Positions 1 through 11,100 of a stretch of DNA of 64,000 nucleotides are shown in pieces. Made by a program: the position numbers and the translations under genes. A model generated the notes under the pieces. It worked only from the letters and a program-made list of their open reading frames with translations. It searched no databases and was not told the DNA's origin. Positions within the stretch are counted from its first letter, which is position 1. Every line of letters starts with the position of its first letter. Source of the DNA: Symbiodinium natans (lineage: Eukaryota > Sar > Dinophyceae > Suessiales > Symbiodiniaceae); the NCBI GenBank assembly GCA_905221605.1, contig CAJNDS010000013.1:124001-188000 (forward strand). Direction: 5' to 3'.

Positions 1-47
1 CCATACTGGTTTGGGGATCAAGGCCTAGGGGTTTTAGGGCTTTAGGG

Positions 48-148
48 TTGGGATGTTCCCCCTTGTACAAACAGTCCTTGATCTGGATTACAATAGGTGG
101 TACTAGAACCGCCATTAAGGACTGTTAGTATCAGGGGGAAGATCCCAA
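48..148. repeat. Hairpin element family D
   Basis: TTGGGATGTTCCCCC and GGGGGAAGATCCCAA ends with ACAGTCCTT / AAGGACTGTTAGTAT inside. Second copy at 38157-38262. Confidence 0.7.
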
Positions 149-159
149 GGTTTAGGGCT

Positions 160-1615
160 TCAGGGTCGGAATCTCGCACATAGAGAAAGGGCTTGCTTGG
201 AGGTTCATGGTACTTAAAACCCTACTTATAACTGTACTTATAGGCCCCCTAAGTCCCCTAAGTACGTTATAAGTAGACTTATAACTGGGGTTATAAGTGC
301 CCATGAACCTCCAAGTGTTCAATGTGCACTGGAGCACGGGCGCTCAGGCGTCCTTGGTGGAAGTTGAAGCAGGCGGTCAAGGGGACCACAACACACCTTG
401 GCAGCCCAGCAACCATCTCATGATAAGGGCACCCTTTTTTTGGTTGGTTAGTTTCTAAGGGAACCCTAAACCCTAAACCCTAAACCCTAAACCCTAAACC
501 CTAAACCCTAAACCCTACCAAGACACGATGTGGAAGATGGCCAGCGCCGGATCGTCCACCGTCCACTGCCCGGCAAACTCCTTCAAGAACTTCACCTCTG
601 GCACCCAGCGCTTACAAGTTTAGGGCTTAGGATTTTATAGGGTTATAGGGTTTAGGGTTTAGGGTTTAGGATTTAGGGTACAGGGTTTCGGCTTTAGGAA
701 ATACGCCCAGCCCACCTAAACACGGCACTAAACCGCGAAGCCCACAGCAAAAACAAAAAACCCTAAACCCTAAACCCTAAACCCTAAACCCTAAACCCTA
801 AACCCTAAACCCTAAACCCTAAACCCTAAACCCCACAACCGAACCACCGAGTCGCCGGGAAGTCTTTCCTGGTGAGCAGCTCTTCTCCTACGTAGACCGG
901 GGTGTAGTCGTTAAACGCAGGCTCGTTGGGCGGAAAGAGGACCTTCGTGTTCCGTGTTCGAGGGGATGAGGGTGTGCGGGAGAAGCCTAAAACCCGAAAA
1001 CCCCATGGGCTTAGGGTTGCGGGTTTGAGGTTTACGGTTGAGGCTTACAAACCCGAAACCCTAAACCCTGAAAAGCCCTAATTCCAAAAACCCTAACACC
1101 CTAAACCCTAGGAAAACTCGAAGATCAAAAGGGTCATTCGGTAGGGTGTCCTTGTACCCATAGGCCCGACACCCAAAATAACCAAAGAGCTTTCGAAAGG
1201 TTTCCTAGAGCCAAGGAACAGGACTGCGCGCTAACGCCCCGGAGGCCGCGTGAATGCTAGCGTTCTCCTCAGCTGCTCATGAAGGTCCAGAAATCATGGT
1301 TTAGGGTTGAGGGTTTAGGGTTTAGTAAACGCAAGCCACATAGAACAACAGAAGCACGCAGAAACTGGAAACGACTTCCCAAAATGCGGTACAAGCCTCG
1401 GTGTCAGTGGCACCGCTGCCTGCAAGAACCTCGGCTGCAGCTGGTTCCGCCTGGCCTGTGTCTCGTCGGTCCTCTTTGGGCACGAAGGGAATGAGCACGG
1501 ACAGGGCGGTGGAGGGGCGCGAGACTTGTTGCAAAGCCGCATTCGCGCCCAAGAAGGCCAGGAGAACCAACAGACAGGCGCCGAGGAGGCCAAATCTCCT
1601 CAAGTGCCAGCGCAT
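160..1615 (-). CDS. Gene B: five-exon secreted or organelle-targeted protein, function unknown
   Basis: Exons in transcription order are 1430-1615, 832-942, 519-610, 309-396 and 160-195. Together they give 513 nt in one phase, ATG at 1615 to a TGA stop at 160-162, 170 residues. All acceptors are AG and all donors GT. The N-terminus (MRWHLRRFGLLGACLLVLLA) is a clear signal peptide. An FVP tripeptide follows some 20 residues later, which recalls the FVAP-type motif of dinoflagellate plastid transit peptides, but this is only a hint. Later exons read like soluble protein (RWVPEVKFLKEFAGQWTVDD). Exon 1 could instead run on to a TAA at 1322 as a 97-residue ORF. The last intron (196-308) is a dispersed inverted-repeat element; the others carry TTTAGGG and CCCTAAA arrays. 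I recognise no family. Splice sites are by eye. Confidence 0.6.
196..315. repeat. Hairpin element family A, copy 1
   Basis: 15-bp perfect inverted ends CTTGGAGGTTCATGG and CCATGAACCTCCAAG around a TATA-rich centre. Other copies at 6618-6736 and 20461-20597. Here 196-308 acts as the last intron of gene B, with GTTCATGG and CCTCCAAG as its ends. Confidence 0.75.
465..516 (-). repeat. Telomere-type array (CCCTAAA)n
   Basis: About seven CCCTAAA units. In the sense (minus) strand this is TTTAGGG at the 5' end of the intron after exon 519-610. Confidence 0.9.
759..831 (-). repeat. Telomere-type array (CCCTAAA)n
   Basis: About ten perfect units, ending right at exon 832-942 so that the donor reads GTTTAGGG. 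Confidence 0.9.
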
Positions 1616-2162
1616 ACCTATACTGAACTTGGAACCCCAGCAAAGAATCTAATTTTTGCTGTTTCTTGGGAATTATAGTACCCAAAAAAAACATATTTCC
1701 AAGTACCCCGAAGATACATTCATGAGCCTGGAGTCGCTACGCGCTTAACGCTCGCACGTTGGAGTGCCTGTAGAGCATCCGTATGCCGTAGACCCTGTTC
1801 TTAAAAAGGGGTAACGTTACACCCGAAGGAGTTGATACATGTCCCCTTTTTTTGAAGGGTATAATTGCAGGTTGGTAGATCTCGGCTGTCGCCTATGTTC
1901 GCTGGTGTCCAGAGTTGGATGGCTTGCAAAAGCAGTATTGGTTGTCGTGAAGGGGCGACAATGGCTTAGAACATTTCCTGACCCTAAGCCCCAAACCCTA
2001 AACCCTAAACCCCAAACCCTAAACCCCAAAACACTAAACTTCTGAGCCAGATGGCCTGCAGCGCCCAACGCCCATTTATTCAGGAATTGGGTTTTAGGGT
2101 TTTGGATTGAGGATTTAGGGTTTAGGCTTAGGGTTGAAAGTTGAGGGTGTAGGGTTTCAGGT

Positions 2163-5100
2163 TTAGGGTTCATAGGTTTGAAGGAAGGGCTTATAGGCCT
2201 TCGGTGGCTTGTTGTGCTTAGAGAGCTTGTGGCGGGCCTCCAGGGTATAGGGTTTACGGGCAAAGCCTAAACCCTAAACTCTAAACCCTAAACCCTAAAC
2301 CCTAGTTTGTAGCTTTCGCGGGCTTCAGGGTGCCAGCATAGTCAGGATCGCTGAGTCTACCTGTCTCTGAGGAATTAGGGGAGTCTCAGTATGTAGGAGG
2401 TTAATGGTAGCTGATTCCTTATTTTCCAAAGTGGACCCACCCTAAACCCCTAAACCCTAAACCCTAGTGAGATCTGGTTCCAGCAGACTCCTTCGTGAAA
2501 GGGGGTACTGGGATCCCTCACAGTGGTATAACCATAGGGTTTAAGGCTTGGGTTTAGGGTTTGGGGTTTAGGGTTTTGGGTTCAGGGTTTAGGGTTTAGG
2601 GTTTTTTTAGGGTTTAGGGTTTTTAGGGTTTATAGGGTTTATAGGGTTTATAGGGTTTATAGGGTTTATAGGGTTTACAGGGTTTACAGGGTTTATAGGG
2701 TTTATAGGGTTTATAGGGTTTATAGGGTTTATAGGGTTTAGGGTTTAGGGCTTAGGGTTTAGGCTTTAGGGTTTAGGGTTTTGGGTATAGGGCCTAGGGT
2801 TTAGGGCTTAGGGGGTTCTAGGGTAGACGGGTTTAGGGCTCAGGGTTTCGGATGAGCTGGCATCACTACTGTGTTTTTTTGTGTTCCCTAAACCCTAAAC
2901 CCTAAACCCTAAACCCTAAACCCTAAACCCTAAACCCTAAACCCTAAACCCTTCTGCGTGGCGTGGGCGGAAGATGTACCTTGAACCCCCGCCCCCAATT
3001 CTGGCTCCTTTTTTGGACACCTGTAGGGTTAAGGGTTTAGGGAGTTCAGGGTTCAGGGTTCAGGGTTTAGGGTTTAGGGTTTAGGGTTTAGGGTTTAGGA
3101 TTTAGGGAGTTTCACGGTCTAAAATAGGATTTAAGGCTTTTTTCCTCAGTCCACCGTAGAAGCAAAATGTCAGGCGCCCAAGAGCAGGGATTATGTGGGG
3201 AGGAGGTTTTGCGGCGAAATCCAAAAACCCTAAAAACCCAAAATCCTAAAGAACACAAACCCTAAACTCCGGAAGCCGAACGCCGCAACAAGGGGAAGAA
3301 GCGTACTACCGGGCATCCCAGTCTAATGAAACTATCAATTGGGGCCAGTTTGCAAGAAAGTTCTCTCAAGGTCACTCGGGCCAGCGACCCCCAACATGCT
3401 ATCACAACATCGTAGAATTCCGGGGATAACCGGCTACCCGCTACAATGGTTTTTGGACGCCCAACATCCTCCCGAAGCTACCCACTTATTTTGATGACTG
3501 GTACACTTTTTGTCTAGAAGTGATATCCCGCCAAAAACATCACCCAACCTGCCTGTGATAACAGCCCGAAAGTATGTTTACAGGAAGTAGGGTGTTTATT
3601 GCTCGTATCCACCAAAATAAATATCCCATGAGTAGACTTACCAAACCCTAAACCCTAAACCCTAAACCCTAAACCCTAAACCCCCAACCCTCAACACACA
3701 TATGCGCCCTGATTACATGCATCCTGGCAGTGGTCTGTACCGGCCTCTTGTGGGTTTGCTCAAGCCCAAGCCAGGATTTAGGGTTTAGGGTTTAGGGTTT
3801 AGGGTTTAGGGTTTAGGGTTTAGGGGTTAGGGGTTAGGGGTTGAGGGTTTAGGGGTTTAGGGGTTTAGGGGTTTAGGGGTTTCGGGTAGTAGCGAGTGTT
3901 CTGATCCGAAGACATGGGTGTATATTCTGGTGTTTGGGCTCGTAGTGTGTAGAGTACTCCCTAACCCTAAACCCTACACCCTAAGACCCTAAACCCTAAA
4001 CCCCAACCCTGAACCCTAAACACAGTTTGGGACCCAGCACGGCCTCCGGAGACACTGAACGGGAAACCAAGTGAGTCACCTCGGAATTCGCACTCACTTT
4101 GGAGGCTTAGGGTTTTTTAGGGTTTAGGGTTTAGTTGAGGGACCCTAGACCCTAAGTCCATAAGGGTGCTCTTTGTGTCTGAGACGCGTGTGGAGCGGGG
4201 CATTATGCACACGAGCGAGCACCCTAACCTTAAACCCGAAGCCCTAAGCCCTGAATCCGTATGAGCTTAAACCCGAAACCCTAAACCCTAAACCCTACAG
4301 TAAGCCCTAAAACCCTCCGAAAATTCCTCCTCTTCCGCCGAGGCGCAGGAGCCTTCACCCAGCCTAAAGACCGCCTCAGAACCTGGCGGCCAGCGTGTGG
4401 GATTAGGGTTTAGGGTTTAGGGTTTTAGGGTTTAGGGTTTAGGGCTACGTAGGGTTTGGGGTCTGGGGTCTAGTTTAGGGTTTTGGATTTAGGGTTGTAG
4501 CGCTCAGGGTGTGGGGCGTTAGAGGGTCGAGGGTCTAGGATTCGGGACTCGGGGGGATTCAGATTTAAGGGCTTAGGGCGACTTAGAGGAGGCGGCCTTG
4601 AACTCAGATGTCTTCTGGACTTGGGCGTGAGGTGTGTTTGCAAAGGGTCGTGCATACCCTGAGCCCCTTAATAGGGTACTTCACGTCACGGACACCCAGT
4701 GAAAGTTCGGATGGGCATTTCGTAGGGCTAGATTGAAGTTCCCTCAGTTTGGGGGGGTTCAAGATAAGTAGCCTGAAGCACATTAAACCCCGCCACCCCA
4801 AAGCCCTCGTTCAAAAACTTCCGTAGTACTGTACGCCCCCTGTGCCGTGAGGTAACAACCCCTGTTTGCCAACTCTGACACAAGGTCCATGCGCTCATAA
4901 ACCCTCTGACAACCTTTTATAAACTCCCTGAACCCTTATAAACCCTAAACCCGAAACCCTCGCCTGCATCGGCTCACGGACGTTGTCGCGCTGCGGACTG
5001 AAATCCTTCGCGCGGTCTTCGAGCCAGGGTTTAGGGTTTAGGGTTTAGGGTTTAGGGTTTAGGGTTTAGGGTTTAGGGTTTAGGGTTTAGGGTTTAGGGT

Positions 5101-8100
5101 TTAGGGCTTCAGGGACTTGGTGGGTTGAGGCTTGGAGGGCTTGGGGACGTCGGATCCGGCGGTCGGGTCTTAGGGGCTTTTGAAGGTATGTGCGGGTTCT
5201 TCTGTGGGCTCAGGCAACTTGGCAAGTGGGGAATAGGTAGGAGTTCGGGTTTTAGAGTCTTGGGGTTTTTTAAGTAGGGGCACAAGTACCTTAAGTTGGC
5301 TGTTGCAAGCTGAGTAGTCTTGAAAACAAAAACCTTTAACCCCTACCGCTTGCTCATGTACCAACAGACTGTCTACTGAGGAACCAAAGTTTCAAAGCCA
5401 TGACACTTCGGACATACTTTAACGCCCAAGTGTACACTATTCGGCACATGGAACCTCAGGGTAGCTTGAAACCCGAGACCTCTAAAAACCCGAAACTCCC
5501 GCGGCTCTGCAAGGTGACCCCTCTTGAAACTAACTAAACCCTAAACCCTAAACCGTAAACCCTAAACCCGAAACCCTAAACCCTAAACCCTAAACCCTAA
5601 ACCCTTACGAAGCGGAACTCCTGCAAGACATTCTCCGCGCTGGAGATTTGCGCCTGCGCGGGGCCCAGCAAGCCCCAATGTGTGAAGGGGCTGTGTAGAG
5701 CTTAGGGCTTAGGGCTTAGGGCTTAGGGCTTAGGGCTTAGGGCTTAGGGCTTAGGGCTTAGGGCTTAGGGCTTAGGGTTTAGGGTTTAGGGTTTAGGGTT
5801 TAGGGTTTAGGGTTTAGGGCTTAGGGCTTAGGGGGGTTTGCTGGAGTTACGATGGTATCCTGTACGGTTCCCACCCTAAACAAACCCCCTTTTGAAAAAG
5901 AGTCCAACTAATGCGGCTCAATGAAGGGGATATTAGGGCCTGGTTTCGGGAATGGGGTAGTTCAGGTCGTACAGGGTCCCATGATTCATCGAGAAGTCTT
6001 GCTTTTCAAGCAGTCGTACGAGTGCATCCCTACATTGGCTACACTTGATTGCAGCTTCGTTTGTAGGTTCGCAGAAATCGCGCTACCGACCCGAGCAAAG
6101 CCCAAGCAGCTAGAGACGAACCGGTGCTACAGCTGGGCTGGCTGCATGCCACCCCTGCTTCTGTTACAGAGTTGTGCTTGCCCGAAATTCACAAACCCTA
6201 AACCTTGAACCCCAAAAACCTTAACTGCTGGCACATGAGAGTTCACCCCAGGCTGGTGTATGCCTGGTTTCTTTCGTCAAAACGAGTAGCAAATGCAAAG
6301 GGATTCATTCGGCTATCCGATCGACATCCGATCCAAAGATTGCTCTGCAGTACTTGTTCAAAGGTCCTGAACACTGAGCCCTACGCCCTAAGCCCTAAGC
6401 CCTAAACCGCCCTAAACCCTAAACCCTAAACCCTAACAAGGCTTAGGGTGTCAGTCAGCCGGACATCAAACCTGCCAGTTAGGGTTTAGGGTTTAGGGTT
6501 CTGCGCAAAACTTCTGGGAGCAGACTCCACCCTGAACCTTACACCCCGAGGGAGATGTAAGCGGGGTGAATGTGCAGTCGTAGTCGTAGACCCCTTGCAC
6601 CCTCAACCCTACACCCTACTTGGAGGTTCATGGGTACTCATACACCCAACTCTAAGTCTACTTTTAACCTACTCAGGGAACTTAGGGGGGCTTGTACGCA
6701 CAGATATAGTTGTAAGTACCCCATGAACCTCCAAGTACACCCTGAACCCTGAAACTTGCACCCTCAGTAGCATTTCAGGGCTCCGGGCTGGGGACCTTAG
6801 GGTTTTTCAGGGTGGTGATAAGGTGATAGGAAACCCTAAACCCTAAACCCTAAACCCTAAACCCTAAACCCTAAACCCTAAACCGTCTGGCTTGTAATAA
6901 GAGCTGTCTTTAAGAGCCTCCTTCCTGAGCTCCTGAGCCTCTAAGAAGAGCTGGTAGCCCTCCCAAACCCCGTAACCTCTAGAGACACCGCATACCCTAC
7001 AAATTCTCTAAACCCTCCCTAAACCCTTTTCACCCTAAACTCTATAAAACCCTAGCAAACCCTATGAACCGCATAATCCTTAACAACCCTATAAACCCTA
7101 TAAGCCCAGTAAACCCTGCTAAGCCCTAAACCCTCCTTGGCCAAAGCGGTGAGCCCCTCCCGGGATTGCCTGAAGGTCTTCGCGGTATCTTTTTAAGGCA
7201 AGCCTGGCGCAGCAAAAGGGGAAATTGCAGGGTATGGGTTACAATAAACTCCAGAAAGTTGGAACATGGTTTAAGGATTATTAGAGCTGGGATTCCCTGT
7301 ATTGTACCGTTTCGGGTATGCGGATAAAGATCTTCCAACGTTTTGTGTTTACGCACGGTTTCGGGTGTAGGGCGGGGTTTAGGGTTGAAGGTTCATATAG
7401 GGCTTAGGGTTTGCAAAGCCTATTGCTAACTCAACAAACCTTTGAGCCCTGCAACTCTAAAAACCCGACGCCCTACAAACCCTGAGTACAGACCTTCAAC
7501 CCCTGCCCTGTAACCCCAAAGACTGTGTCAACCATTCAAACTCTACAAGCCCTAAAGACCCTGTAGACTCTTCAAGCCCTGCAAACCCTAAACCCTAAAC
7601 CCTAAACCCTAAACCCTATAGACCCTAAAACTCAAAGCCCTTAGCCATAAGCCCTAACTAAGCCCCAAACCCTAGAGACGACATGAGCTCCAAAAAGGCA
7701 GGCATCAAGGGGTTTAGGGTTTAGGGTTTAGGGTTTAGGGTTAGGGTTTATGGTTTAACCCTACACCCTAAAGGCCCTAGGCGGGGCCTCAGCAGCTTCT
7801 TGTCCTCGTTCGGAGGAGCCTTTTCCAAACAGGCAGGGTCTGGTTTTTTCAGGCTTAGGGGGGCCTGTAAGGGAAAGTTACATCTTCCTGCTGGCTCCGA
7901 TCCTGGTACCCTAAACCCCTAAATCCTTAAACCGGATGAAGCTGTCTACCCTAAACCCGAAACCCTAAACCCTAAACCCTAAACCCCAAACCCTAAACCC
8001 TAAACAACAGACAACATCAATGTCCTACGCAGAAGCCGGTTTCTGCAGACCCTGGGTCCAGCTGACGCGACCCAAAGCCCTGGACCGAGACTCCGAGACC

Positions 8101-11100
8101 CACCTTCCATAGACCCTACAAGGAGGCGCCCCTTCTAGTTAGATGTTATGAAGACCCTAACTTTTTAGGGTTTAGGGTTTAGGGTTTAGGGTTTAGGGTT
8201 TAGGGTTTAGGGCTATAAAGATCCTAACTGAAGGCTATGAGTCCGTTAACTAGTCGTAGTTATGTGACGGGGCCCCTCCTTGTAGATCCTGAAACCGAAA
8301 GCCCGGACCCAAAACCTTAAACCCTCAACCCTGAACCCCAACCCTAAACCCTGCCCCCTAAACTCTAAACACTAAACCTTGCGCCCACCCTTGTATACCT
8401 TGAACCCGAAAGCCCAGACCCAAAACCCAAAACCCCGACCCGAGTGGGGCCTTGCACGAGCTTCTGACCATGGTCAGAGTAGTATCCCTTCAGCCCTAGA
8501 ATGGGTTTAGGGGTTTAGGATCTAGGGTTTAGGCTTTTAGGGATACTTCAGGCCCCCGTGGGAATGAGCGCGGAGGAGCGGGGAAAACAAAAGTTACTGC
8601 GGGTTTGGCATTTAGGTTTTAGGGCTTACGGGATCAGCCCGCAACCCTGTAACCCATGTACCCCAATAAAACAAACCCGACACCCGCGAGACTTCCCTAA
8701 ACAAGAAACCCTAAACCCAAAACCCTAACCCAAAACCCTAAACCTTAAACCCTGTACCCTAAACCCTAAACTCTAAACCTTAAACCCTAAACCCTAAAAC
8801 CTAAACCCGAAACCCTAAACCCTAAACCCTAAAATCAAAACCCTAAACCCTAAACCCTAAAATCGAAACCCTAAACCCTAAACCCTAAACCCTAAACCGG
8901 TGCCTGCCAACGGAGCGCTCCGTTAGCTAATCCTTCAGGTCGATGGGCTCCTACGGCCTCCGTTTAGGGTTTAGGGTTTAGGGTTTAGGGTTTAGGGTTT
9001 AGGGTTTAGGGTTTAGGGGTGCTGGGGCTTGGGGCGCAACGCACGAAAGCGCCCAAAACCAAAGGCCTAGATTCCCCATATCAGGGTTTGGGGTTTAGGG
9101 TTTGGGGTTTGGGGTTTGGGGTTTGGGGTTTAGGGTTTAGGGTTTAGGGTTTGGGGTTTAGGGTTCAGGGTTCAGGGTTCTCACTGTCACGAAAGCTTTC
9201 GGTAGGGCCGGATCTAGAGAGCCCAATAGCCAGTGAAGGAAGATAACTATAAATTACAAGAAATCAGCCATAAGCTTGAACCACTACTCCTTTAAAAAGG
9301 GTTTAGGGCTTAGGGTTTAGGGTTTAGGGTGAAGAACCACATTGCCTAAGGTGCATCCCCCTGACTACGGGGTATTCGGTTCCTTGAGGGCCTACAATCC
9401 GTGAGCCGCTACGCCCATCTGTGCCATGGGCTGAGTCGGCAAAGTCACCGATTGGTTTAGGATTTAGGGTTTAGGGTTTAGGGTTTAGGGTTTATAAGGG
9501 GAAAACACACCAGGATGGCCGAAGAGCAGGATGGCCGGGGGAACTTCGACGAAGACTCGGGATACCAACGGGCCGAGACGAAGCTCGACGAAGGCCGGGG
9601 GGCCGGGTGAAGGTTCGACGAAGGCCGGGAGGTTCGACGAAGGGGGAGGGGCTTCGACGAAGAGCGATACAAAAGGCCAAGACAAAGCCCGAAAGAAACG
9701 GGAGGGTTCGACGAAGGCTAAATGAAGGCCGGAGGTTCGACGAAGGCCACACGGGCCGGGAGGGGGGGTTCGACGAAGGCCAAGGGTTTCGACGAAGGCT
9801 AGGGGGGTCCGACAGCCTTTGCCGAAGGCTGCGTGCCATCCGCCCCCATACGCCGTCCTGATCGGTTTGCCCCTGAGTTTAGGGTTTAGGGTTTAGGGTC
9901 TGGAGTTATTCTCCCTAACCCTACACCCTACATACCTTAAACCCTATACCCTAAACCCTGAATCCTACACCCCGGGCAAACAACAGGGCTCGGAGCTACC
10001 ATTGGTTCAGATTCGCACTGCTTCAGCATTCTCTTTCAGGGGCTGAGGCACCCTAAACCCTAAACCTGACAACCCTAACCCCTAAACCCTGAACCCTAAA
10101 CCCTAGACCCTAAACCCTAAACCCTGAACCCTAGACCCTAAACCCTGGACCCTAGACCCTAAACCCTAAAGCCTAGCCGCGTACGCCTCTCGTCCCTGTC
10201 GCGCGCTCGTCAGGCCCTGCAGAACTGGGGAGAAGGAGACCTGCGAAGGGTGTGGAGCCCTTCTAGGATTTAAACCCTAAACCCTAAAACCTAAAACCTA
10301 AAACCAAAACCCTATACCCTAAACCCTAAACCCTAAGCCCTAAACCCTAAAACCCGAAAACTCTGGGAATCCTAAGCTTGTCCCCCGAAGCTCGAACACC
10401 CTGGAAGCTAAATCGCCCCCAAGCTTAAGCACCTTCGGCCCTCCGCTGCTTAACTAGGCTGCCCAGAAACCAAGGCTTAAAAAGGGTGAAAGGGTGCCCC
10501 TTTTTGCTTAAAGGGGTTTATAAGGGAACCTAAACCCCCCAAAAAGGGAATAAGGGTACTGCTGGGCATCCTAGTTAAAACCTTCCAAACTCAAACCCGA
10601 AGCCACCCAAACGCTTTAGAAATCACTGTAGGGTTTAGGGTTTAGAGTTTAGGGTTTAGGGTTTAGGGTTTGGGGTTTGGGGTTTGGGGTTTGGGGTTTG
10701 GGGTTTGGGGGGGCTGTGATGAAAAGCTACAAGACGGCATGACCGGGTATGACACACACACACACACACTACTCGGGTGTACTCTTGCGGGATGCGGCCA
10801 CAGACCTCAGGCATGACCCTAACCCCTAGTTTATGGCTTGGGGGTTTAGGGTTCAAGATCAAGTTCTCCAAATAAGGGTCGGTCTTGCTTCTGCAAAGGA
10901 CCCCAAACGAGGCCCTGATCTAGAGGCCTCCCTGAGTAAGGAATATTGGAGTCTTTGAGTCAACCCTAAGCCAAACCCTAAACCCAAACCCCAAACCCTA
11001 AACCCTAAACCCAAAGCCCTAAACCCTAAGCCCGAACCCTGAACCCTGAACCCTGAAACCCGGAACCCGACTTGCTTCCCAACCCGCCTCGCGGTAGGGA

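Noticed and set aside
1839-2263. ORFs ending in NPKPQTLNPKP-type peptides, here and throughout
   Set aside because: Direct translations of CCCTAAA/CCCAAAC repeats; they appear at every array in all frames.
3120-3640. Exons in the unique sequence between 3130 and 3640
   Set aside because: Flanks and frames do not show the acceptor/donor pattern, and gene A keeps phase without it.
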